Positions 1 to 8,353 of a stretch of DNA of 17,033 nt are shown here, piece by piece. The stretch is from Lunasporangiospora selenospora (lineage: Eukaryota; Mortierellomycota; Mortierellomycetes; Mortierellales; Mortierellaceae): NCBI GenBank assembly GCA_015680635.1, contig JAABOA010000300.1, forward strand, positions 242-17,274, in the 5' to 3' direction. The notes below the pieces were generated by a model. That model searched no databases. It was given only the letters and a program-made list of their open reading frames with translations, and was not told the DNA's origin. Position numbers and translations under genes: made by a program. Position 1 is the first letter of the stretch; the number at the start of each line of letters is the position of its first letter.

Positions 1-2394
1 AGATGCAAGAGGTGGAGCAAGAAAGATTGAGTCGATCAAAGCCGCGCGAGGGAGAAAGAACAAGAAGAATGGTCTTTTTTTTCTTATTGTCCCTAAGCAC
101 TTCTGCTTCATCATCTCTCAGCGAGGACCGATTGCGTGTTTTTCCTTTTTTTTTTGACAGTGAGAACTACTCAATCACCCACTCCTCAAAATCTGGGCTC
201 AGGTCCCATGCATGACTGCAGCATACAATGTGCTTACAGTCCTTTGCTCTCTCAATTGGAATAAAAAATGGGTCATTGAAGGGCGAAAGATATTCTCTTT
301 TCTATGTTAGTGACATTCTTTGGCCTTTTTTTTTCTCGTACAAATGATGGGGTAGGATGCGACCCTTCACCCAGTTTCTTTTTCTCATCTAAGCAAAGAG
401 CTTGAACGAAGTGTACAAATGTACTCTGACACCAATGATGGATATCTTGTCACACCCCAAAGGATGTTGTGCGCTTGTACCACTACCTGGGGACCTATTG
501 CTCACTCGTTTAGTGGCAATACTGCTCCTGTCACTGATGCTGCTGCTCCTTCTGATGGTTGTCGATGCTGCTGCTGGTGCTGTTGCTGTTGATGTCGCTT
601 CGGCTGATGTTAATGCACTTCATGGTCCAAGTGGCAGGGTCAACGGGAGCACAAATAGCGACTGTGGGATGTGGTGGGAGAAAGTAGAGTGACTAATGCG
701 GTCGGTCATGGGTCCTTCTCCGCCCAATGATGCTGACAGCCTTGGAGATAAACGAGAGAGAGAGAGAGAGAGAGAGAGAAGAGTGCTCTCATATTACCAA
801 AAACCCTCCCCTATGCGATCGGAATGGTTCAAGTTCTTTCCTTCTTTTTCCTCCCTCTTCTCTCACACACGCCCTTTATTTTCTTCTCCTCTACCTCCAA
901 CTTGCTCTCTCCATCAAAGCGTGAAAGAAGCACCTTATTTGCCCGTTATTCCGGGACTCTAAGAATCTCAAGGATCAACACCTTAACGGCGAAAGGAAGA
1001 GGAGCCAATCTCATTACCCGAGTCTTTAGTTCAAGAGGAGCAAACAAAAAGATTGGAGCTGGGGCAAATAGCAAAGAGAGCCCGAGAGCAATAGACAAGA
1101 GTGAATATAGAAGAGAAAAAAGGTATTCAAGAGTACTCATTAACTCGCTTGGCCAAGGCGGAGGTACCCAGTGGTACCTTGACAGGGAGAGGGGAGAGGA
1201 AAAGGGAAATGTGAGGGAAGAAATGTGTAGGAACCTATGCGCAACCGTTACCTAACTAATTGTTTTGTTTGTGGTTTCGCTATTTGTAGCTCGATCTGAA
1301 TGAGGGGGGCGTTTCGTGTTCGAGCGTCATATCTGCACAGAGATACATGAAGAAGAAAAAAGGAGATGGAAGCAAAAAAGAAAAAGGACTTGAGGAACGA
1401 GGATCCACTGTGTGAGTACGAATGAGTGAGAGAGAGAGAGCCAAAGGGTAGTCCTAATCTATTTTACTATTTTGAACAAAATGTCTGTCCGGACATGGTC
1501 TAGGTCAACGCCTGTCTTGCAGAAACGGATTCATGCGCCCTGCTTTGTGCTCACCATAGAAACTCGCTATCAATTTTGTCTTTAACCCTCTTTTTTTTTT
1601 ACATGATGAAGAGCAAGGGATTGGGAATCCGAAAGAGTGATCAAGGAGGCCCCACACAAAGTACATTACGTACCACCAGGAATAGAGTTGACGACTAGAA
1701 GAATATGGGGCCCAATACAACCCACCTGGTAACCGAACGAACGGATAAAGTTTGTTTTGGGTATGTTTGTATGTGATCTCTAGTCCGCCTGGTCTGCAGG
1801 AAGGATGCACCCTAGAACCATCCCCAAGGAGCCCCAAGTAAAAAAAGCGGCTGCATTCCGATTGATATGCAGCAAGTGAGCAAACGGGCGGGAAGAAAGG
1901 TGACAAAGAGACGAGTGAAGAGAAGGGGTCCATGTGTTTAATCTGAATGTTCTTGACTCTTTTCATCGCTCGGTATGTAAGCACGTGCTCTGACCGCAGG
2001 GATAAAGGTCGCCGGGGCGGCATTTCAAATAAAAAAGATGATCGTGCTTCGTGGGAAATGTACCTGAGTTCCCCGAGTAAAGGATGGAACTGTCGAGTAG
2101 CAGAAAGAGAGAGGGAATGGTAGAGAGAGAGTATATCAGAGCCTTGAGCCAATATCCAAAACAAGAGTCGAGCACCCAAAGACAGGGGTTGAAAGGGCAA
2201 GTAACTTCCATTGAGCATGTGAGGATGACAATTTAGTTTTTCGTGATTACTTAGTGGATGACAAAGATTCTTGACAAAAACGAGAAAGTAGGTGCGTGAG
2301 AGGAGGGAGAGGAGGGAGAGGGGAGAATCAAGGCTGAATAGTGAGCAAGAGCAAAAAAAGAGTGCCTTCAAAATGCTCAGTAGGTTGTTTTTGC
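1..2394. other. Gene-poor stretch, no supported gene
   Basis: No open frame here shows a recognisable domain. The stretch holds a (GA)13 microsatellite at 754-779, a CAG/CTG-rich patch at about 530-600, a palindrome at 1162-1179, further GA-rich patches (about 1420-1440, 2100-2135, 2290-2330) and T-runs. The longest frame is 288 codons on the minus strand at 2371-1505. Its translation is rich in Ser, Leu, Arg and Trp, contains stretches that come from CT repeats, and resembles no family I know. A short-exon gene or non-coding RNA cannot be excluded. Confidence 0.5.
754..779. repeat. (GA)13 microsatellite
   Basis: Thirteen uninterrupted GA dinucleotides. Similar GA/CT tracts recur through the window, mostly in leaders and introns. 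Confidence 0.95.
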
Positions 2395-2400
2395 TTTATT
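2395..2400 (-). terminator. Polyadenylation signal AATAAA of the ICT1-like gene
   Basis: The minus strand reads AATAAA immediately after the TAG stop at 2403-2401, with no spacer. This is the canonical eukaryotic hexamer, and its position implies a very short 3' UTR if it is used. The sequence is directly visible; use of the site is inferred. Confidence 0.5.
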
Positions 2401-3683
2401 CTAATCATCGCGGCCAATACGTCTGCTGGCTTTCTTTTGTGACTGAAGCTGCTTGGTTTGCTTTCGCCTTTGGTTCCCTGCACGCTTTCTATCATTGAAA
2501 CAACGACCAGAGGATGCAAACAAACGATTAGAGAGGGAAGGCTAACCTATAGTTAGCAGAATACAAGCTAATGTCAAATGTCTTCCTCTACACCATTGAA
2601 GAGGACGTAACCCATCTCCGCCCAGAGACTCCTTTTTGCTCTTTTCTCTTGCACACACAAACATAATCTTCTCTCTCTCTCTCTTCCTTCCGCCACTCGC
2701 CGCTTTTTGCCCGCCTTACATGCGCTCAAGTTTCTCCAACGTCTCTTGGTCGGGTAGACTGCACAACTCGGCCGCCTTAAGTAACGTTTCATGCAACTTT
2801 TCCAAGCAATCATCCAAGTTGGCCATTTGTGTTCGTTTCCTGTCGGATGAGAGTACAAACTCTCCATTCTTGTTCACCTTGTTGCTCTCCTACACAAAAA
2901 AAAAAAAAAAAAAAAAAAAACCAGTTTTGTTTGTTACTGTGCTCTATAAAACGTGATTAGTCTTTATATCCATTTCTCACAACTTACCATTATTGTTAGG
3001 CGAGTTCGAACATATTCTGGCAACCAGAAGGCCTCGTCTATTACAAATCGCATATCCACCTTGGTATTGACTAAATAGGTAAACCACACAAAGGTCACGG
3101 GCCCAGTATTGTTAGCGCCCATCATCTCCTGCGTCGCCACTTGTGCATCCGGGATGCCTTCATGATGGCTGATACCAGAGCGTTTTCTTTTTTTTGCCCT
3201 ACCTTTATTGACGTTCTGTCCACCAGGACCACTTGATCGTACAAAGTTCAGAGTCAAGAGTCCCTTAGGAATTGAGTCCTTGGTAAAACTAAGAACCCAA
3301 TTCTCTATCTTTTCACGTTGCTTCATTGTTAAACCATTATCGTCTGTCCAATTTTCATCGTTTCTGATAGCATCCAAGTCAACAAGGGGGGCGTCCTTCT
3401 GACCAGCATAGGTCCGAGACTGAATCCGAATGACAGGCGCCGTTGTCACAGCGTGGACCCGAGAACAGACGAGAGTGCGTCCGAAAAGACTTGGTGGTGG
3501 TGTTGAAAGAGCTGTCCTGGTTGAAGTGGAGAGTAGGCGCAATGAGGCTATGAGAGGGCTAACAAGACCTTGATCAGGTCGTTGGATCCAAAGACCATGT
3601 CCATGGACATGATGAGAAATGGTCCATGAGCGACATTGCTTTGCCAGGTAGATGCAGCGGGAGAAAGAGGATGCACTCGCCAT
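2401..3683 (-). CDS. Mitochondrial GGQ-domain peptidyl-tRNA hydrolase / release factor, ICT1 (mL62/Pth4) type, 4 exons
   Basis: Family role: ribosome rescue in mitochondria, hydrolysing the peptidyl-tRNA ester in stalled ribosomes; in animals the protein is also a large-subunit component. Assembled exons on the minus strand are 3683-3203, 3070-2988, 2889-2720 and 2488-2401; phases match and give 273 aa. Residues 1 to about 95 are Ser/Arg-rich with almost no acidic residues, as in a mitochondrial presequence. The core reads NFVRSSGPGGQNVNKVNTKV with the catalytic GGQ at residues 154-156; the N-K-V-N-T junction is formed only by removing intron 1. Exon 3 carries NKNGEFVLSSDRKRTQ and a helix. 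Exon 4 encodes the basic tail (KRAGNQRRKQTKQ...KKASRRIGRDD) that this family needs for binding the ribosome. Without exon 4 the frame would stop at 2716 with no tail. Introns are 132, 98 and 231 bp. The start is the first Met of a presequence-like N-terminus with no better upstream candidate. Intron 1 is stop-free and a multiple of three. Family identity is near certain; the exact ortholog (ICT1 versus a C12orf65-like factor) is inferred from the tail and the spacing. Confidence 0.93.
2896..2920. repeat. Poly(A)25 / poly(T)25 homopolymer in intron 2 of the ICT1-like gene
   Basis: There are twenty-five A on the plus strand. On the minus (sense) strand this is T25 followed by GTGTAG, the 3' splice site, so the homopolymer serves as the polypyrimidine tract of intron 2987-2890. 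Length could also be affected by sequencing error. Confidence 0.9.
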
Positions 3684-3842
3684 TGCGGATCAAATGAATG
3701 CGAATGGTACGTTTGTCCTGATTTGTGTGTATCCTTGACCTTGATCCTGATCCGTATCCTGTGACTGGCCTTTCCCCCTATGCCTGAACTGTAGCGAGCG
3801 GTAGTTGGAAGGAAAGGGAGCAGAGGCAGAGAGAGAATCAGA

Positions 3843-3877
3843 GGCAGAGAGGGAAGCAGAGGTAAAGGCTCTCTGCC
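3843..3877. repeat. Inverted repeat between purine and pyrimidine blocks
   Basis: GGCAGAGA at 3843-3850 is the exact reverse complement of TCTCTGCC at 3870-3877. An inner pair, GCAGAG (3856-3861) and CTCTGC (3871-3876), offers an alternative hairpin with a 9-nt loop. The repeat lies about 160-195 bp upstream of the ICT1-like start codon. Confidence 0.7.
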
Positions 3878-3887
3878 TTTGCCTCTG

Positions 3888-3913
3888 CCCCTCTGCCCCT
3901 GCCCCTCTGCCCC
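3888..3913 (-). promoter_or_regulatory. G-quadruplex motif, four G4 runs
   Basis: The minus strand reads four GGGG runs separated by CAGA, CA and CAGA loops; the plus-strand C-runs are at 3888-3891, 3896-3899, 3902-3905 and 3910-3913. This meets the usual G-quadruplex pattern with short loops. It lies on the sense strand of the ICT1-like gene about 205-230 nt upstream of its ATG. Folding and function are inferred. Confidence 0.65.
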
Positions 3914-4499
3914 TCTGCCAGGAGGCGGGCGTGGAAGAGTTGCCCGAGGGCGTGAGGGGGCAAGCAAAGAATGTCCAAAAGCGGAGGCGAAATTGCCAAT
4001 AAATTTTACATAATATTTTTTAGGCGAGCTGAAACGAGGATGCAGACGAGAGCCAACTGGTTCGATCGGGAGACTGCAGATTTGACAATTGTGCTGACTA
4101 CACACGAACTTTTCGTATTCTTTCACTCTCGGTGCTTTTGTGTGTCTTTCTAGGGCTGCAACCGAAAAGGAAAATGAAAAAAGGCAAGTGGAGTGGTCAT
4201 CAACGCTGTCTCTTGCAGCCACTTTTAGAAGAGATTGAAGCATGGATCCTCAATTTCGCATTGATCTGTGATGGTCCTGCAGGTCTAACGGCAACGCTCC
4301 ATCAGCAAGAAAAGTGAACAGCAGTTAGTCTTTGGTATAACCACATGGGCACTACCTGACTCCGACCTGACCCCGCCAGCGGGCTACGATCGAGCAAAGG
4401 GCCAAAAAGGGAAGTGAGAAAGTAATCAAAGCAAAGATGAGAGAAGCACAGGCATGTGAGAGTGGGTAATTAGCACTGAGCTGTGCCCAGCAACGGCTG

Positions 4500-5310
4500 G
4501 TTACTTTGGCTCAGACCACTCTCCGACCGACGACGGAAATGCGAGATAAAAAGCCCAATGACTTGACCCCATCGTTCCTGAACCTTGTCTTTGACAAACA
4601 CCTTTCACTCGTTCTCTCTTGCTCGACACCACCTCTCTCTCTCTTTCTTTCTCTTTCTTCTCATTCTCGCCTCATATAATCTCTCCCGCTTTCTCTCTTT
4701 TCAGGCACCAGGATTCGCTGACACTCCTCGTCCCCTTCACCCTTCTGTCATCGACTTGACTTTTCTACGCTTCATTAGCTTATTGTCCGATCAGGTAAAT
4801 GGCCATTGTACTCTTGGGGAAGACGCATGGACCATCAGACTCCCATGGGGTACATCGCCCAAAGCGACGGAATGCATTGGGTCTAAGGAGGGGGCGAGTG
4901 GGGCGGAGGACTCGATGCATTGTTTAGTGAATGATGCACTGGTCACTGCATTCAAGGGTTTTTTTGGGGGAAGAGACAGAAACGAATTGTCATTAGTCAA
5001 CCAACATGCATTTGGCGCCCTTCTGGGCTTTGTGGTCACAAATGAGAGATGCAACCTCGATTCGACCATTGTCTTGGGGAAAAGGAGAGAGAGTAAAAGA
5101 GAAGGGATCAAGCATGGTCCATGTCTTTCTCGTCTCTCTCTCTCTCTCTCTCTCCTTCTCCTTCTCTTTCATTCCCCTCTCTGCTACTGCATCTTCATCC
5201 AATCATTGCATCCACTTTACCCTCATTTCTTCATCCTCTGTCTCATTCTCTGACCAAGCAAACTCTTTGCTCAACTTTCTCTTCAGCCCCAACTCTCTAG
5301 ATCCGCCCAC
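4500..5310 (+). promoter_or_regulatory. Promoter/leader region of the acyltransferase gene
   Basis: Plus-strand CT-rich tracts occur at about 4611-4700 and 5130-5170. A TATA-like CATATAAT lies at about 4673, and a nested hairpin lies just before the region at 4476-4514. An open frame at 4585-5253 is made largely of Ser/Leu from CT repeats and has no recognisable domain, so I read this as leader and intron rather than protein. Confidence 0.4.
4795..5286 (+). other. Probable 5' UTR intron of the acyltransferase gene
   Basis: A donor CAG|GTAAAT at 4795 and a pyrimidine-rich acceptor ending TTTCTCTTCAG at 5286 bracket 492 bp with no credible coding. The sequence just before the donor has CT-rich, leader-like composition. 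If the intron is real, the exon holding the start codon is only 34 nt (5287-5320). This is inference from splice signals alone. Confidence 0.4.
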
Positions 5311-6632
5311 ATGACGCTTTGTAAGTCTCTCTCCTCTGTGGGCTAAGCTTGCTCTGCAGTTGTCGCTGCACATACCCATCGTTTCATCTTTCCAGCGCGT
5401 CCCCAACATCAGCTATTGGCCTCCAGATCTGGCAAGAAAACAATAAAAAAGTGTGTCAGGCGCATCAGTGGCTAATGGACTCCCCCCACCAACCTCCACC
5501 TTTTAGTATCGTCCATCGCCCTTGATCTCGTGGCGATCACGCTCGTCTACCTCGCTCTCCCCCAGTTCCTTGCCGCTCTCCCCCCAAGACCACAATTCCT
5601 ATGCAAGAGCGCACTGATGCTGTTCATGGTTGCGGTCACGTCCTTTCTTGGATGTGCTGTTTCGATCGTCTATGCGCTCCTTAACCGCAGGTCTGAAATC
5701 AACTTTGTTGTCTCGAGACTCTACACCAAGCTCACAGCGCGGCCCTGCGGCGTCTCGTTCAAGGTCTCGGGCGAACATTATCTCGAGGACCAGCGCGCCG
5801 TTGTCGTATGTAACCACCAGAGCACCCTGGACTTGATGGTTATTGGAAAGGTCTTTCCCAAGCATTGCGTTGTCATGGCCAAGAAAGAACTCCTCTATGT
5901 TCCCTTGTTGGGTCTCTACAGTAAGTCTCTCAATAACAAGCTGGAGAAAATCGGACCCCCTCAATAGTTCCTACGCTCAAGACTTCTTTCCGATGTTTGT
6001 CATTAACTCTAGTGAAATTGAGCAACGCCATCTTTGTGGACCGCAAGAATCACAAGAAGGCAATTGAGTCGAGCACGCACGCTGTTGCTGACATGAAGAA
6101 GCGGAATGTAAGAAAAAAATGCAGATTCCTGGTTTGTCCACCATCGTTGTTGGTCTAACCCTGCCAGACAAAGAACCAAGACCTAAGTGATTATGCTCAC
6201 ATCTCTCTCTAGTCTGGAATCTGGATCTTCCCCGAAGGAACGCGATCTCGTCTAGATACGGCTGACCTTCTCCCATTCAAGAAGGGAGCATTTCACTTGG
6301 CAATTCAGTCACAATACCCCATTATCCCCATCGTTTCCGAAGCATACAGCCATATCTACGACTCTTCACGACGCTTATTCCCTGGAGGTGAACTCGAGAT
6401 CCGAGTTCTTGAGCCTATCCCAACTACTGGCATGACCACCAGCGATGTGAACGAATTGATGGAGAAGACAAGAGAAGTGATGCTGAAGCACCTGAAAGAA
6501 ATGGACGCTCTCCGAACGTCGTCTTCGACACTTGCCAAGAAGGAGCTCATCCAGACTGCTGTCTCGAGCGCTGTGGCTCTTGGTGATGAAGGCACAGAGA
6601 TACTCAAGAAGAGGACCGCTGCGAGTCAATAG
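5311..6632 (+). CDS. SLC1: 1-acyl-sn-glycerol-3-phosphate acyltransferase (LPAAT/AGPAT), 4 coding exons
   Basis: Transfers an acyl group from acyl-CoA to the sn-2 position of lysophosphatidic acid, making phosphatidic acid for glycerolipid and storage-oil synthesis; ER or lipid-droplet membrane enzyme. Coding exons are 5311-5320, 5507-5920, 6013-6107 and 6213-6632; phases match and give 312 aa, close to yeast Slc1. The first exon encodes only ATG ACG CTT T. Hydrophobic segments lie at about residues 10-28 and 37-61. The HX4D catalytic motif reads NHQSTLD with His107 and Asp112. The block MKLSNAIFVDRKNHKKAIES follows, then FPEGTRSR (motif III, residues 179-186), KKGAFHLAI and IIPIVS (motif IV). 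Introns are 186, 92 and 105 bp; GCTAAT (5471-5476) and CTAAC (6155-6159) are plausible branch points. The C-terminal 45 residues, after LKHLKEMD, are poorly conserved and Ala/Thr/Lys-rich. The match to fungal LPAATs, including Mortierella as I remember it, makes the family assignment nearly certain; the symbol is by homology to yeast. Confidence 0.95.
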
Positions 6633-6705
6633 AGACTCGGCAATGTCCACCCCTGTACCAACAAACGAAAAAGAAGCAATAATGAACCCCCCCCCCTTCC
6701 ACCTA

Positions 6706-6711
6706 AATAAA
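6706..6711 (+). terminator. Polyadenylation signal AATAAA of the acyltransferase gene
   Basis: A canonical AATAAA lies 74 nt after the TAG stop and just after a C-rich run (6687-6696). Position fits a short fungal 3' UTR. Confidence 0.55.
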
Positions 6712-6719
6712 TGCAATTG

Positions 6720-8353
6720 TACTGTGGAGCGTCCATACATCATGCTGGACATGCCCCATGGATGCAGCTAGACCCTGTAAGTTCTTCCCGAGTGTGAATC
6801 CGTATCTTTGGTGGCGTCTTGTCTCGGCGCGTGAAATGCGAGCACGTGAGGTGGCCGAGTAATGCCCCGTCGGCTCCAGAGGTACTCTCCTGTTGCCTCG
6901 TCGCAACGGTGCTCCGACTCTGGACTATGGTACGGAGAATTGTTCTGCCCTTGGGACTTTGAAGCTTTTGTGTGCTTTGACTTGTCTGTCTGTGTCTGTC
7001 CGTTTTGGCATTGATCCTGAGGACAAAGGCAAAGCAGAGTGCGTGTTCAAGCGAGTAAATATAAACAAGCAGGATCTTAGGACGTTCAGGCGAGAGTGTG
7101 TCTGTGTGGGTCCTTGGTCAACGAGATGGCTGGGACAGAGTCTTTGCCAAGGAAAGAGGGAAAGGGGCACGTCGAGATCAGGGAGCACTGGGAGCTTCTC
7201 TTCCAAGCGGAGAGAGTAGGCCCGGGACAGGGTCGCCGAACTCAACGGACAACGGTTAAACCCAGAAACGTGAGGAAAATAAAAAGTGAGCAGTGGAAGT
7301 TCATTTACGCAGAGTGCGAAATGCACAAGTTGTGGCTGATCTCTCCCTCTCGCTCGCTCTCTCCTCAGTCCCTGCCTGTCTCCGAGTCTATTACAGATGG
7401 TCCGATCACATTACGCACCGGTTTTTACGCTCAGATCCGTCTCTTCCTGTCCATTTCTGTTGTGCCTGATCTGTCTTTGTGTCCTTTGTCATCGTGCACA
7501 TGCTGCGTGTGTGTGTTTTGTTGACTCTTGTCCCGTCCCCCGATCTTACCTTTTCCGTCCTTTGGGCCCGGGAGGACTCTTTTGCCTATTATGCCACTAA
7601 ATACAAATACTCGCTCCTCCGCATAAGCAAGAGAGACGGAGAGAAAACAAACCCTTGTTTGCGTTGCGCAGGAGAGATTATTCCACACAATCCAAACTTG
7701 CCTCTTCCTCTCTGCGCAAGTTCTCACTGTCTGCGCAATCGAGCAACCCTGGGCCTGGCCCGGTCGACGTGTTTGATCAAAAGACCGAGGAATCGGCCAG
7801 GCAGGGAGCGAACCTCCAATGCCCATCTACTGCCCGACCGCACAGACAGAGTCTACTAAGGAGCCGAGCGAGAGAGCATCAGAGTAAAGAGAGATGGATC
7901 CCGGGAGCAGCGAGCAGCAGAGCGGAGTGAGCAACAGGAAACGCAGCCACGAACCAGGCTAGGAGAAGGGGAGGAGGACGAGCTGCTCAGAGATCGGAGG
8001 GGCTTTAAAGGACCGCATGGCCCTTCTCTCTTTCGCTCTGCTCGTCTTTTCTTCTTTTTCTTCCTCTTTTCCTTCCTCTTTTCCTTCCTCTTCTCCTTCC
8101 TCCTCTCCTTCCTCTTCTCCTCTTCCTTTCGCTCGCTCAACACACACACGCGCACACTCTCCCTTGGCCAGTCGGACCCATTCGACCACCATTCATCTTC
8201 CGAATCCATCTTGTCTTACACCCACATTACCTTTTTCGACCCTCCACTCAGGGTCCCCCAGCTTTATCACTTGCTCTCAAGAAAGCCTGAATACAGCCTG
8301 CCTATAACCCGCCACACAACTCGTCAGGGATTCTTCCCCACAGCGACATAGCA
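6720..8353 (+). promoter_or_regulatory. Intergenic region and leader of the VTT-domain gene
   Basis: Between 6720 and about 7850 no coding sequence is recognised; the short open frames are arginine/serine-rich and overlap each other. From 7860 the plus strand is GA-rich, then comes a TTTAAA box (about 8004), then a long pure pyrimidine tract (8045-8130), then an ordinary leader up to the ATG at 8354. The order AT box, CT tract, ATG suggests a core promoter; that is inferred. Confidence 0.4.
8060..8119. repeat. 12-nt pyrimidine minisatellite, 5 copies
   Basis: Five consecutive 12-nt units begin at 8060, 8072, 8084, 8096 and 8108. The consensus is CTTCCTCTTYTC with a few T/C changes. They sit inside 86 uninterrupted pyrimidines (8045-8130), about 225-310 bp upstream of the VTT gene start codon. 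Confidence 0.85.

Larger units (their letters stand above)
3684..4500. promoter_or_regulatory. Upstream region of the ICT1-like gene, shared with the far side of the acyltransferase promoter
   Basis: No coding sequence is recognised here. The stretch lies between two divergent genes and contains a purine block (about 3810-3868) followed by a pyrimidine block (3870-3919) that form inverted repeats and, on the minus strand, a G-quadruplex motif. The remainder, 3960-4500, shows nothing that I can name. Promoter function is inferred from position only. Confidence 0.4.

Noticed and set aside
2716-2718. In-frame TAA as the end of the ICT1-like protein
   Set aside because: It lies within GTAAGG, a good donor. 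Splicing to 2488 restores phase and gives the basic C-terminal tail expected for the family.
3548-4243. 231-codon minus-strand open frame overlapping the ICT1-like start
   Set aside because: It overlaps the real first exon in another frame and is built from pyrimidine/purine repeats; no family resemblance.
4585-5253. 222-codon plus-strand open frame upstream of the acyltransferase
   Set aside because: Ser/Leu content comes from CT repeats, it contains convincing splice signals, and it has no domain; better read as leader and intron.
7856-8209. Lys/Glu/Arg-rich minus-strand frame that looks like a charged coiled coil
   Set aside because: It is the antisense reading of the 12-nt pyrimidine tandem repeat.
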